Notes: generated by a model from the sequence alone, not told the origin. 64,000 bases of DNA from Hyphomonas sp. (GCF_013823385.1 NZ_PNMA01000019.1:1-64000), one strand, 5' to 3'. Shown: positions 54,087 to 63,347, counted from the first letter of the stretch. Numbers and translations are program-made.

Positions 54087-55622
54087 TCACTGTTTCAGGC
54101 GCAGGTCTGAAATCGAGCGGGCAATCGAGCGGTAAACCTCGATCAGCTCCTGACCACTCTCCGCGCTGAAGGCGTGGCCGGGGGAGGTTGCGCAATATTC
54201 CAGGATGGTGCGCCCGTCGCCCGTCCGCGCCACGCCGGAGGGCACCTGAAACCCGACCGTATAGATCTGGATCCGGCGGTTTGACGCCTTCATCGCATCG
54301 CAGAGGTCCATCGACTGGCGGAACGAGTTCTTGGACGCGGTGGGGTGTTCGATGTTGAACTCCCCGTCGGTCATCAGGATCACGGCCTTGGAGGTCTGCG
54401 GCTCCCGGTAGGGCAGGGGCGTGGAGGCTTCCGGCCAGATGCCGGCCCATTCCGGCGAGACCAGATACCAGCCCCAGGCAATGCCGAGATGCCCCGCCGT
54501 GCCGCCTTCGGCGATGAGGCCATTCACATGCGCCTTGAGGGCAGTCTTGTCTTCCGTCAGCGGCACGGGGCCAGACGGCATGCAGGTGCCATGGCGCCCT
54601 TCATAAGCGCCCACGCCATAGCCGGTCGCGTTCTGGTTTTCCACATTCTGCCAGCCATCATATTTGCTGGTGCTGCCGGCGGAGAAATTCCAGCGCGGAT
54701 TGCCCGCGCCGATCCACGCGCCGGGGCCCGGCGCGGCATCACTGGCTGCCAGCGCTCCGGTACGCTCATGCACGCAGCTGTCACTGAGGCCCGTATCGGC
54801 AAAGAACCGCCGCTGCGCATTCCACGTCCAGCTCGAATTGCGCCCGCAACTCCAGCTCGTGCAGGTGCCGCGCTGGTAGTAGAAGAAGCGCCGCCCGCTG
54901 TCCTGATCGATCATCCGCTTGGTATTGTGGCTGTTATAGCGGCTCTGCGCGGTGGAATTTGATCCGTCAGCAGGCAGAGTAATGGTCTCGGTCACCTGGT
55001 TGATATATGGGCCCGCATTCAGCGAGTGATTATAGCTGGTGATGGCAAGGCGCACCGAGCCATCCCGTTCCCGGCTGTCGGGCAGCAACTCGTCGATGGC
55101 CGCCACCGCCGCCGTCTTCAGCTGCGCCAGCCGGTTATAGCTGTTCATTGATCCGGATACGTCGAATATGAACGCCACATCCAGCTTGCCGACGCCATAG
55201 GTGGAGGTGGAGTCCACCCGGAACTCCAGCTTGTCATGTCCGATCAGGCTGGAAATATAGGTTATCTGCTCGCAGCGGACGGAGCCGTGGATGTCGAAAT
55301 TCGCTTCGTCGAAACTGACGGCCACCGGCTGGCAGGCAAGGCCCCCGCCCTGATCCTCGAACAGGGCCTTCGCATAGTTCTGCACATCGGTGGTCACTTC
55401 GGCCGCCGTGTTGCCGGCCTGCCGCCCCAGCGCGCCGGCCAGCACGGCCGAGTCCAGCGCAGCCTGAACCTTCGATTTCTGGCGCACCGTATTCTGAAGG
55501 TCGATGGCAATGCCCGCCATCGCAATGATGCAGGGAATGACGAAGGCTGCGATCATCGCCACATTCCCGCCCTCGGCGCGCAACAGCACGCGGAGGCGGG
55601 AGGTGGGGCGGCAAAGGCGCAT
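54087..55622 (-). CDS. TadG-like protein with von Willebrand A domain
   Basis: This 511-residue protein has an N-terminal TadE/TadG-type segment (EGGNVAMIAAFVIPCIIAMAGIAID, about 17-41), a membrane anchor as in Flp pilus proteins. It is followed by an extracytoplasmic von Willebrand A domain with the metal-binding DVSGSM motif. Several cysteines and an SWSCGRNSSWTWN insert are present. The C-terminus ends ARSISDLRLKQ. A paralogue lies immediately upstream. No other tad gene is nearby. Surface adhesion or secretion is plausible, but not shown. Confidence 0.85.
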   Translation of the reverse strand: MRLCRPTSRLRVLLRAEGGNVAMIAAFVIPCIIAMAGIAIDLQNTVRQKSKVQAALDSAVLAGALGRQAGNTAAEVTTDVQNYAKALFEDQGGGLACQPVAVSFDEANFDIHGSVRCEQITYISSLIGHDKLEFRVDSTSTYGVGKLDVAFIFDVSGSMNSYNRLAQLKTAAVAAIDELLPDSRERDGSVRLAITSYNHSLNAGPYINQVTETITLPADGSNSTAQSRYNSHNTKRMIDQDSGRRFFYYQRGTCTSWSCGRNSSWTWNAQRRFFADTGLSDSCVHERTGALAASDAAPGPGAWIGAGNPRWNFSAGSTSKYDGWQNVENQNATGYGVGAYEGRHGTCMPSGPVPLTEDKTALKAHVNGLIAEGGTAGHLGIAWGWYLVSPEWAGIWPEASTPLPYREPQTSKAVILMTDGEFNIEHPTASKNSFRQSMDLCDAMKASNRRIQIYTVGFQVPSGVARTGDGRTILEYCATSPGHAFSAESGQELIEVYRSIARSISDLRLKQ

Positions 55623-55667
55623 CTCTATGTCACTGCTCTGCAGGCAGAAGGGTTTGCGGGCTTCCGG

Positions 55668-57056
55668 TCAGCGCGAGATGCGCAGATCGGAGATGGAGCG
55701 GGCGATCTCCTTGTACGCTTCGGTCAGCTCCTGGCCGTTGCTCGGCTTGTAGGCAAAGGCCGGGTTCGTGGCGCAATACGCCAGCACTTCCTGGCCTGCC
55801 TTGGGCGCGCTGAAGGCCACCGTGTAGATCACGATCTCTTTCTTTTTCATCTCGTCGCAGATCGCGCGGGCTTGGGTCGCCGAGTTCGGGTTGCCGCTGC
55901 CGGGGCGAACCTGATTGTACTCACCGTCAGACATCATGATGACAACCTTGGTGGCATCGGGCTCGTCATAGGGCAGTGCCTTGGAACCGGCCGGCCACAC
56001 ATTGTTCCATTCCGGCGAGACCAGATACCAGCCCCAGGCCGTACCGATATGGCCGGCGGTATTGCCGCGCGGCGTCATCTTGTTGATGAAGTTCAACAGG
56101 TCATCACGGTTATAGGTCAGCGGCACCGGAAGATCATAGTTGCACCAGAGGCTCGTGCCATTGTCGGTCGACCATGTGTCCGTATACGGGTTGAATGTCG
56201 CTGAGACCCCTCGCAGCCATCGGCCGATGGCTGGGCCACGATCAGTATACCGGTCGGCTCCCTCCCGTTCCCAGACGCAAGTGGAAGAGATGTTGTAGGT
56301 GCGGGTGGCGTTATTTTCCTTCACCGCGTAGTTCCACTCGGTGCACGTGCCCGACTTGTTTTGTTTCTTGCAGGTCGTCTTCTCGTAGATCGGCCCTTTA
56401 TACACTTCCGTACGCACCGGATCCGCGTTCGTCACCGCTTTGAAATACGGGCCGGCATTGACCATCGTGTCATAGGACACCATCGCCAGGCGCACATCTT
56501 CCGGGTCGCCCGGATAGCCATCAACCGGCAGCAGCGTATTGACGGCTTCCTTCGCCGCAACCTTGAGGTTGGTCATCCGGCTGCTAGAGCTCATCGAGCC
56601 CGAGACGTCAAACACGAAGGCGATTTCCAGCTTGCCGATGCCATAGGTGGCGGCGGAGGAAACGGTGAAGTCGAGCGTCTTGATGCCCACCACATTGGAC
56701 AGCGTCGTGCGCTGCTCACAGCTGGCATAGCCTTCGAGTTCCTCGGTTTCTTCGAGATAGGTAAGTTCGATCTTGGTGCAGGTCAGGCCGCTATTGTTCG
56801 ACTGGTTCAGGATGCCGTTGAAATAATCATTGGCTTCCTTCAGCGTGTAGGCCTTGTCCTTGCCGTCCTGCATGGATTTGGTCGCGGCCAGAACCGCGCT
56901 GTCGACGGCCTGCTGAACCCGCGCTTTCTGGGTGGTCGTCACCTGGAAATCGATGGCAAAGCCAGCAATCCCGACAATCGGAATGATGGTCAGCGCTGCG
57001 ATGATCGCAACATTGCCCTTTTCATTGGCGGCAAACTTCAAATGGCCGGTTTTCAT
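55668..57056 (-). CDS. TadG-like protein with von Willebrand A domain (paralogue)
   Basis: This 462-residue protein has the same plan: NEKGNVAIIAALTIIPIVGIAGFAID as the anchor, a DVSGSM MIDAS motif, and the shared block TAWGWYLVSPEW. Its last residues ARSISDLRISR mirror the neighbour. The ATG at 57056 is preceded by AGAGGG and places the membrane segment at the N-terminus; the longer frame begins without a binding site. The pair are tandem duplicates diverged mainly in the central cysteine-containing insert. Confidence 0.85.
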   Translation of the reverse strand: MKTGHLKFAANEKGNVAIIAALTIIPIVGIAGFAIDFQVTTTQKARVQQAVDSAVLAATKSMQDGKDKAYTLKEANDYFNGILNQSNNSGLTCTKIELTYLEETEELEGYASCEQRTTLSNVVGIKTLDFTVSSAATYGIGKLEIAFVFDVSGSMSSSSRMTNLKVAAKEAVNTLLPVDGYPGDPEDVRLAMVSYDTMVNAGPYFKAVTNADPVRTEVYKGPIYEKTTCKKQNKSGTCTEWNYAVKENNATRTYNISSTCVWEREGADRYTDRGPAIGRWLRGVSATFNPYTDTWSTDNGTSLWCNYDLPVPLTYNRDDLLNFINKMTPRGNTAGHIGTAWGWYLVSPEWNNVWPAGSKALPYDEPDATKVVIMMSDGEYNQVRPGSGNPNSATQARAICDEMKKKEIVIYTVAFSAPKAGQEVLAYCATNPAFAYKPSNGQELTEAYKEIARSISDLRISR

Positions 57057-57240
57057 GTTGACCCTCTGTCCCATCCATACGGCCGGGATCTGGGCCAGAT
57101 GCGTGCCCCCCATGTCCCCGGTCATGGCTGGGTTATGACAGATCTGGGTTTCTGCCCCGTGCGATCGGGATGATGAAATTTGCCCCGCGGGTTTGGAATC
57201 TGTTAACCTGGCCTCCGCGCGAATCGAGAGGCCTCGCCCC

Positions 57241-58035
57241 ATGCAGCAATATCACGCCCTTCTGAAGGACATCCTGGAAAACGGCCACCAGCGCGGCGAC
57301 CGCACAGGCGTCGGCACGATCGGCGTCTTCGGCCGCCAGATGCGGTTTGACCTCTCCGAAGGCTTCCCGATGGTCACCACCAAGCGCCTCCACCTGCGCT
57401 CGATCATCATCGAACTGCTCTGGTTCCTGAAGGGCGACACCAACATCGCCTATCTCAAGGAAAACGGCGTCTCCATCTGGGATGAGTGGGCCGACGAGAA
57501 GGGCGATCTCGGCCCCGTCTATGGCAAACAGTGGCGCAGCTGGGCCGCCCCGAACGGCGAAACCATCGACCAGATCCAGTGGGTGCTGAACGAAATCCGC
57601 ACCAATCCCAATTCCCGCCGCCTCATCGTCTCGGCCTGGAATCCGGCCGATGTGAACGACATGGCCTTGCCGCCCTGCCATTGCCTGTTCCAGTTCAATG
57701 TCATGGACGGCAAGCTCAACTGCCAGCTTTACCAGCGCTCGGCGGACGTTTTCCTCGGCGTACCGTTCAACATCGCCTCCTACGCCCTGTTGACGCTGAT
57801 GATGGCCCGCGCCACCGGCCTTCAGCCCGGCGAGTTCGTCCACACCTTCGGCGACGCGCACCTCTATCTGAACCATCTGGAACAGGCCGAGCTGCAGCTG
57901 ACGCGCGAGCCGCGCGCCCTGCCGACGATCTGGCTGAACCCGGAGAAGACCGGTCTCTTTGGCTGGGAATATGAGGATTTCCGCGTCGACGGCTATAATC
58001 CCCATCCCCATATCAAGGCGCCCGTGGCGGTCTGA
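57241..58035 (+). CDS. thyA: Thymidylate synthase
   Basis: ThyA methylates dUMP to dTMP using methylene-tetrahydrofolate. The 264-residue protein is exactly the length of the E. coli enzyme, with the catalytic Cys146 in [27 protein letters not shown], and the C-terminal [10 protein letters not shown]. The ATG at 57241 gives the standard [12 protein letters not shown] start. folA is 3 kb further on, separated by four genes rather than adjacent. Confidence 0.98.
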   Translation: MQQYHALLKDILENGHQRGDRTGVGTIGVFGRQMRFDLSEGFPMVTTKRLHLRSIIIELLWFLKGDTNIAYLKENGVSIWDEWADEKGDLGPVYGKQWRSWAAPNGETIDQIQWVLNEIRTNPNSRRLIVSAWNPADVNDMALPPCHCLFQFNVMDGKLNCQLYQRSADVFLGVPFNIASYALLTLMMARATGLQPGEFVHTFGDAHLYLNHLEQAELQLTREPRALPTIWLNPEKTGLFGWEYEDFRVDGYNPHPHIKAPVAV

Positions 58036-58041
58036 CGCGCC

Positions 58042-58398
58042 TCAGTCGTCCTGAAGGGCCTGCCAGGCGGTCCAGGCATCGCCCGCATACATCAGGCTTG
58101 GCCCGCCACCCATATAAACAGTCATCGCCAGGGTTTCGGCCACCTCGTCATCCGTGGCGCCAAGGCGTTTCAGGGCCTTGGTGTGGAAGCCGATACAGCC
58201 GTCACAGTGTGTGGCAATGCCGATGGCAAGGGCAATCAGTTCCTTGGTCTTCTTGTCGAGCGCGCCATCTGCCAGCGCGGCTTTGGAGAGCGCGCTGAAC
58301 TGGGTAAGCGCATCGGCCGCCCCCGTGCGCCGCAGGCCGGCGAGGCCTTCATTGATGGCGCCGGTGATGGCGGCGTAGTCCTTGGTGCCTGAAGACAT
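58042..58398 (-). CDS. Carboxymuconolactone decarboxylase/AhpD-like protein
   Basis: This 118-residue helical protein has the CxxC pair in ATHCDGCIGFHTKAL that defines AhpD-type proteins, which act as peroxidase reductants or thiol disulfide carriers. The YMGGGPSLMYAGDA region is conserved. A dedicated antioxidant role is plausible; no alkyl hydroperoxidase gene is adjacent. It converges on thyA with a 6-base gap. Confidence 0.87.
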   Translation of the reverse strand: MSSGTKDYAAITGAINEGLAGLRRTGAADALTQFSALSKAALADGALDKKTKELIALAIGIATHCDGCIGFHTKALKRLGATDDEVAETLAMTVYMGGGPSLMYAGDAWTAWQALQDD

Positions 58399-58519
58399 GA
58401 TTGCGGCTCCTTGCTGTCTGGGCGTGAAAATTCCGGGCGCGGGCGCCCCCCGCTCCTCAACTGGCGGCGCCGGCCGGCTGATCCAATAGGGGAATGCCCC
58501 TAGACCTTGTGGCCCTGAC

Positions 58520-59032
58520 CTATTCGCTCAGCAACTCGCAATGGATGAAGCCGCCGGTCTCCACTGCGATCGGCAGGGCTTCCTCGAACTGCGTACAATA
58601 CACCATCGGCCCGGCGCTGCGGGCCACCCCCGCGCTCACCCTCACCTGCGGATCACCGCTCACCTCGCGCGCCACCTGTCCGGCGTCAAACCGCCCGGCC
58701 AGCGTGACAGACTGGTTGCGCACGCTGATCTGGCGTTCTTCCCGCCCCAGATTGACCGGCGCCTCGCCCCGCCGGGCCTTGCCGAAATAGTCCGCCTCCA
58801 CGGTCAGCTTCACGCCTGCAGCGTCCAGCGCCCGGCTGACGTCGCTGGATACCGTCACATCCAGCCGGAAGGGCAGGGCCGCCGGGCGCGGGTCGTAAGC
58901 GCTGGCGCCTGGCACTGTGATCGCGGCTGAGGCCCCGCTGGGGGCAGGCGCATCGGCTTCGTTCCGGTCCGGGCTGTGCCCACAGGCCGCCAGCAGCAGG
59001 GCCGGCAGGAGAAGGACGGTCAAACGCGTCAT
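58520..59032 (-). CDS. Putative lipoprotein, 170 residues
   Basis: A lipoprotein signal (LLLAACGHSP, lipobox Cys at about residue 17) precedes a beta-rich domain that I do not recognise. It may fold as a small immunoglobulin-like or lipocalin-like beta-sandwich. The ATG at 59032 follows AAGGAG and is preferred to a longer frame that lacks a signal. It sits next to the AhpD-like gene on the same strand, about 120 bases upstream of it, so cotranscription is possible. Confidence 0.72.
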   Translation of the reverse strand: MTRLTVLLLPALLLAACGHSPDRNEADAPAPSGASAAITVPGASAYDPRPAALPFRLDVTVSSDVSRALDAAGVKLTVEADYFGKARRGEAPVNLGREERQISVRNQSVTLAGRFDAGQVAREVSGDPQVRVSAGVARSAGPMVYCTQFEEALPIAVETGGFIHCELLSE

Positions 59033-59181
59033 CAGCAGAACTCCTTGTCTTCCAGACAGTTGCGGCCACCGGCTTTTCTGGCAAGCCCCAGATTGCGGCT
59101 TGCCGCAACGGTAGAAGCTCTGCATCCTGACATTGGCTTGCGGCGGCATTAAGACCGGCCCGGCCCATCTAGGAGGCATCC

Positions 59182-59862
59182 ATGAAAACCCTGATTGCTG
59201 AACTGATCGGCACGTTCGCCCTTGTCCTGCTGGGCTGCGGTTCGGCCGTCCTCGCGGGAGGCGAGGTTGGCCAGCTGGGAATAGCTTTCGCTTTCGGCCT
59301 GGCCATCGTCGCCATGGCCTATGGCATCGGCCCCATCTCGGGCTGTCACGTCAATCCTGCGGTCAGCTTCGGCGCGTTCATCGCCGGGCGGATGACGCTG
59401 AATTCCATGCTGCAATACTGGCTTGCCCAGTTCATCGGGGCGATCCTCGGCGCGGCCGTCCTCTATCTCATCGCCTCGGGCAAGGCCGGGTATGATCTGG
59501 CCGCCAACGGGCTTGGCCAGAATGGCTGGGGGCCGGGTTATCTTGGCGAATACAGCCTGGTTGCGGCGCTGGTATTTGAAGTCGTGGCCACCTTCCTGTT
59601 CCTGGTGGTGATCCTCGGCTCCACCCAGAAATCAGCCCCCGGCATGGTGGCCGGTCTCGCCATCGGCCTGACGCTGGCGGTCATCCACATTGTCGGCATC
59701 CAGGTCACCGGCGTGTCGGTAAACCCCGCCCGCAGCCTCGGCCCGGCGGTGTTTGTCGGCGGCCCGGCGATTTCCCAGCTCTGGCTGTTCTTCGTCGCCC
59801 CCCTCATCGGCGCGGCGCTTGCCGGTCTCCTCTTCCGCCAGAAACTTCTGGAGACGGAGTAA
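59182..59862 (+). CDS. aqpZ: Aquaporin Z
   Basis: This 226-residue inner-membrane water channel of the MIP family has the two NPA motifs in SGCHVNPAVSFG and VSVNPARSLGPA, and Arg following the second, as in water-selective channels. Six helices and two half-helices fit. AGGAGG precedes the ATG. A structured non-coding stretch follows. Confidence 0.94.
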   Translation: MKTLIAELIGTFALVLLGCGSAVLAGGEVGQLGIAFAFGLAIVAMAYGIGPISGCHVNPAVSFGAFIAGRMTLNSMLQYWLAQFIGAILGAAVLYLIASGKAGYDLAANGLGQNGWGPGYLGEYSLVAALVFEVVATFLFLVVILGSTQKSAPGMVAGLAIGLTLAVIHIVGIQVTGVSVNPARSLGPAVFVGGPAISQLWLFFVAPLIGAALAGLLFRQKLLETE

Positions 59863-60184
59863 AGTTGGCTGCCGCCCAGCCGGTTTTGTGACTGCGTCAC
59901 CCTCGGCGGGCGTCAGCCCGTCTGAGGGCCCATCTCCTGCCGCTTCATCGTTTCGCAGCGATGAGATAGCACATGATGGGCCCTCAGATCGCCTTTGGCG
60001 ATCGAGGGTGACGACGGATCAAAGCCAGCATCAATCCGGAGCTTATGGCCAGGCGCCCGACAAGCAAAGCGCAGGCGCAGGTGCCGCGAGCCTTGGCTCG
60101 CGATCAGCACCGAGCAATACAAGCAAGGCGCGGGCGCAGCGGCGCTGAGACCGCAGGGCTCAGCCATAGCCGCGAGCAATTCAT
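59863..60184. other. Intergenic stretch with strong secondary structure
   Basis: No gene is visible in these 322 bases between aqpZ and yhhQ. The first 150 bases form a nested inverted repeat described separately (59895-60013). Beyond it, GCCGCGAGCC...GGCTCGCG and CTGAG...CTCAG stems are further short palindromes. The composition and lack of start codons with binding sites argue against a protein. It may encode a structured RNA or be a dispersed repeat. Confidence 0.6.
59895..60013. repeat. Cloverleaf-like nested inverted repeat
   Basis: An outer stem pairs CGTCACCCTCG (59895-59905) with CGAGGGTGACG (60003-60013). Inside, CTGAGGGCCCATC (59922-59934) pairs with GATGGGCCCTCAG (59975-59987), enclosing a TCATCG...CGATGA hairpin. 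Two side hairpins, GGGC-GTCA-GCCC and ATCGCC-TTT-GGCGAT, branch off. The result is a three- or four-way junction of about 119 bases. It is not a tRNA, having no matching acceptor or anticodon arm lengths. Confidence 0.6.
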
Positions 60185-60847
60185 CTAAGCCTCATAGGGC
60201 GAGACCAGCCCCTTATCCTCGCGCCGGCGGATCACGTATGAAACGATCACCGCGCCCACCATCTTGCCGATGACAAAAACAATCCAGTTTACCGGATGCA
60301 GCATATTGCCTGGCTCGGCGCCCAGCTGCATCTGCTGGGCAATGTCGGCGCCATAGAGGAACACCGTTGTATCCACCGGGGAGGCCAGCGCGCTGGAAAT
60401 CAGGATGCGTGTCGACAGACGGTATTTGGTGAAAGTGTAAACCATCCAGTCGACAAGTTCTGACACGGCAAATGCAATTCCGCTCGCCAGCGCAATCACC
60501 GGCCAGGAATAGAAAAACGACCACGCCACCGCGATCGCCATCAGGATCAGAACCTTGTGTCCCATCTCCCGTTGCACGAAGTCGCGGATGACAAACACCA
60601 TGCCGGTCACCATCGTCATCGGGTGCAGCGCCACGCCCGGCGCATAGTCCCCGCCCGGCGCGATGATCTGGGCCTGGGGGATCACACTGAACGACCAGTT
60701 CAGGAAGGGAATCAGCGCCACATAGATGAAAGCCCAGAACCGTCCGTTCAGAAACCAGATGGCGCAAAAGGTGAGCAGCAGCGCGCCCAGCGCCGGCCCA
60801 AGTAACTGGGGCTGACCATTAGTCAGGACCGATACGAGTTCAGACAT
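60185..60847 (-). CDS. yhhQ: Queuosine precursor transporter YhhQ
   Basis: This 220-residue inner-membrane protein of the VUT family has about six helices, the conserved VIRDFVQREMGHKVL and GIAFAVSELVDWMVYTF segments, and LASPVDTTVF. It imports 7-cyano-7-deazaguanine (preQ0) or a related precursor for tRNA queuosine. It is divergent from folA. No preQ1 riboswitch could be recognised in the 140-base gap. Confidence 0.88.
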   Translation of the reverse strand: MSELVSVLTNGQPQLLGPALGALLLTFCAIWFLNGRFWAFIYVALIPFLNWSFSVIPQAQIIAPGGDYAPGVALHPMTMVTGMVFVIRDFVQREMGHKVLILMAIAVAWSFFYSWPVIALASGIAFAVSELVDWMVYTFTKYRLSTRILISSALASPVDTTVFLYGADIAQQMQLGAEPGNMLHPVNWIVFVIGKMVGAVIVSYVIRRREDKGLVSPYEA

Positions 60848-60987
60848 TTATGAGCGTTCCCCCGCTGTGCCAGTTTAATACAGTTGCCGCTGCTTTCGAT
60901 GCTTGCTTAAACCATGCTCTCGGAGCGAGGAAGCGGGCAATGGGGAGCACGCCAGTCGGACTGATGTGAAAGATAACAACAAGAACA

Positions 60988-61518
60988 ATGCCCATCGAAG
61001 TCAAACTCTGCCTGATCGTTGCGCAGGCGCGCAACCGGGTCATCGGCACGTCCGGCCGCCTTCCCTGGCGCCTGAAGGATGACATGGCATTCTTCAAGGC
61101 GACCACCATGGGCGCTCCCATCATCATGGGTCGCAAGACCTGGGAAAGTTTCCCCAAACGCCCGCTGCCCGGCCGCGAAAACATCGTGCTGACGCGTGAC
61201 TGGGACTATGACGCGGCCGCCGCGCGCGTCTATTCCAGCTTCCCGGCAGCGATGAACGCCGCCCGCGCCATCGCCACGCGCGAAGGCAAGGACGAGGCCT
61301 TCGTCATCGGCGGCGCAGAGATCTATGGCCTCGCGCTTCCCTTCGCCGACCGCATCTACCTCACCGAGGTCGAAGCCGAGGTCGAAGGCGATGCCCACTT
61401 CCCGCAGCTCGACATGCGGCATTGGCTGAGCGACGAAGTCGCCACCCATACGGCCGGGGAGGGCAATGACCACGCCTTCACCATCCGCCGCCTCGACCGC
61501 GTCTCCGCCCGGGTCTGA
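60988..61518 (+). CDS. folA: Dihydrofolate reductase
   Basis: FolA reduces dihydrofolate with NADPH, closing the thymidylate cycle with thyA. The 176-residue protein has the N-terminal VIGTSGRLPWRLKDDM, the GAPIIMGRKTWESF motif, and FVIGGAEIYGLAL. The catalytic acid is Asp in the RLKDDM segment. Length and motifs are typical of bacterial chromosomal DHFR. Confidence 0.96.
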   Translation: MPIEVKLCLIVAQARNRVIGTSGRLPWRLKDDMAFFKATTMGAPIIMGRKTWESFPKRPLPGRENIVLTRDWDYDAAAARVYSSFPAAMNAARAIATREGKDEAFVIGGAEIYGLALPFADRIYLTEVEAEVEGDAHFPQLDMRHWLSDEVATHTAGEGNDHAFTIRRLDRVSARV

Positions 61519-61647
61519 GCGCGGGCCACTCTTATCCAACAAATCCTGCCCCCTCCGCCCAAAAAATCCTCAACCCGATCAACCCCCTGAAATTTTTTTC
61601 GGTAAACTCTGTCCACCCCCTCCGGCCCCGGGCGTACACTCACGCCC

Positions 61648-62055
61648 ATGATCAACCTCGCCGCCCTGCACCGTGTCCGCAAACACCCCGCCTTCGCGGC
61701 GTATTTCGACTTCGTGCTGCCGATCTTCTGGCCGGTGGTGTTCTGGTATCTCCTGCGCGTCGCCGATTCTGTGGACGCGCGCCGATGCGGCGAGGTGCTC
61801 GTCTTCGTCCATTGGTGGGGCGGCATCGAAATCACCTATTACGGCGACCCGGCCCCCAGCCCCTCCGCCTACAGACCACTCACCCCCATGCGCAAAGCCT
61901 GGGATGATCCGGCGTGGGAAACCTCGGTTCCCGTTTTCCTTGGCGCCGAGGCAAGCGCTGTTATCTTCCCCTGCTTTAGCGGGGGAAGTGGCAGACCGCG
62001 CAGCGGACTGACGAAGGGGGCCTGCGCCCTCTCCCCACACGCCGACACCTCCTAG
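61648..62055 (+). CDS. Hypothetical protein, 135 residues, with repeat-derived tail
   Basis: A hydrophobic segment (FVLPIFWPVVFWYLLRV, about 22-38) suggests one membrane helix; otherwise the family is not recognised. From about residue 104 the frame reads through a GGGGAAG/CTTCCCC-type stem-loop repeat (61965-61988), so the last 30 residues are probably repeat-encoded. No clear ribosome binding site is seen. It may be real with a newly added C-terminus, or spurious. Confidence 0.45.
   Translation: MINLAALHRVRKHPAFAAYFDFVLPIFWPVVFWYLLRVADSVDARRCGEVLVFVHWWGGIEITYYGDPAPSPSAYRPLTPMRKAWDDPAWETSVPVFLGAEASAVIFPCFSGGSGRPRSGLTKGACALSPHADTS
61965..61988. repeat. Stem-loop repeat inside a hypothetical gene
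   Basis: CTTCCCC and GGGGAAG form a 7-base stem around a short AT-containing loop. Its outline matches the CCTCCCCCG-type palindromes at 108-129 and 553-574 near the other end of the window. Confidence 0.55.
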
Positions 62056-62411
62056 CGCAGACCTGACCCCAAATTCAGCCAATCAAACCGGCCAGCCCCC
62101 GCTGCGTCCGGCCAAAACGGCTGCCTGAAACAAACCCCTCATCAAGCCGCGAGAAACCCCACCCCATCCCTCCCCATAGTCATGGGGAGGGGGTCAGGCC
62201 GCTCTCCGCCGAAACGCTGGTTCGCCCCGCAACGCCACAGGCCCCCTCCCCATGACTATGGGGAGGGATGGGGTGGGGCAGGGTGAGGAAAGAACGCAAT
62301 CGCCCGGCAAGTCGCCCCCACCCCCACCCCCTCACCTCGCGGCAGCGATGGACACCGGCGCCGCCCCCGCCTTACCCTCCCGCAAAAGAAACGTCCGGGA
62401 GGAACAAGCGC
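62056..62411. other. Intergenic region with paired stem-loop element
   Basis: No gene is seen in these 356 bases upstream of the SMP-30 gene. The dominant feature is the paired inverted element at 62157-62279. The remainder shows only the GGGAGG ribosome binding site of the next gene near its end. Confidence 0.7.
62157..62279. repeat. Head-to-head pair of stem-loop repeats, type B
   Basis: Arms beginning CCCCACCCCATCCCTCCCCA on the left and ending ATGGGGTGGGG on the right enclose two palindromes built on CCCTCCCCAT...ATGGGGAGGG. The arrangement equals that at 336-455: same arms, same inverted orientation, different core (about 45 bases). It lies upstream of the SMP-30 gene. Confidence 0.75.
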
Positions 62412-63335
62412 ATGGATTTTGAAGTCATCGGCTCCGGCCTCGGTTTTCCCGAAGGCCCGGTCGTCATGGAAGACGGCTCGGTCATCATCGTCGAGATCCA
62501 GCGCGGCTGCATCTCCCGCCTCTGGGGCGGGGGCAAGCGCGAGGTGATCGCCACCCCCGGCGGGGGCCCCAACGGCCTCGCCATCGGTCCGGACGGCGCC
62601 CTCTATTGCTGCAACAATGGCGGCTTTGAATATCACGAGGTCGGCGGCCTCACGATCCCCGGCAACTGCCCGCCCGATTATCCCGGCGGCCGTATCGAGC
62701 GGATCGACCTCTCCACCGGCAAGGTGGACCGCCTCTATGACGCTGTCGATGGCAATTCCCTGCGCGGCCCCAATGACATCGTGTTTGATAAAGAAGGCGG
62801 CTTCTATTTCACCGATCTCGGCAAGGGCTTCTCCCGCACCCGCGATCATGGCGGCGTCTATTATGCAAAGCCCGATGGCTCCCTCATCAAGGAAGTGGAC
62901 TATCACCACATCTCCCCCAATGGCTGCGGCCTCTCGCCGGACGGGAAAACCCTCTACTTCGCTGACACGATGACCGCCCGCCTCTGGGCCTTCGCGCTGA
63001 CCGGTCCCGGTGAATACACGCCCCACAAGCCCCCCTTCCTGCGCGGCCGCGTAATTACGGGGCAGGCGGAGCTTTGCTATTTCGACAGCCTCGCGGTCGC
63101 TGCCTCCGGAAATGTCTGTGTGGCAACAATTCTCAAGAATGGCGGCTATGGCGGCATCACCACCATCACGCCCGAAGGCAAATCCACCTTCACCGAAATC
63201 CCGGACCCCTTCGTCACCAACATCGCCTTTGGCGGGGCAGACATGCGCGACGCCTATATCTGCGCCTCGGGCACCGGCCAGCTGATCAAGACCCGCTGGG
63301 CAGAGCCCGGCCTGAAACTCAACTATAACGCCTGA
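62412..63335 (+). CDS. SMP-30/gluconolactonase-family protein
   Basis: This 307-residue cytoplasmic protein of the six-bladed propeller SMP-30/gluconolactonase family has FPEGPVV at the first metal ligand (Glu), the GPNDIVFD and FYFTDLG region with Asn and Asp ligands, and CGLSPDGKTLYFADT. It would hydrolyse a sugar lactone using a divalent metal. The ATG at 62412 follows GGGAGG. The substrate is unknown. Confidence 0.88.
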   Translation: MDFEVIGSGLGFPEGPVVMEDGSVIIVEIQRGCISRLWGGGKREVIATPGGGPNGLAIGPDGALYCCNNGGFEYHEVGGLTIPGNCPPDYPGGRIERIDLSTGKVDRLYDAVDGNSLRGPNDIVFDKEGGFYFTDLGKGFSRTRDHGGVYYAKPDGSLIKEVDYHHISPNGCGLSPDGKTLYFADTMTARLWAFALTGPGEYTPHKPPFLRGRVITGQAELCYFDSLAVAASGNVCVATILKNGGYGGITTITPEGKSTFTEIPDPFVTNIAFGGADMRDAYICASGTGQLIKTRWAEPGLKLNYNA

Positions 63336-63347
63336 TCCCCTTCAAAG

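Noticed and set aside
60848-60987. preQ1 riboswitch upstream of yhhQ
   Set aside because: Neither the type I nor the type II preQ1 consensus could be matched in the gap.
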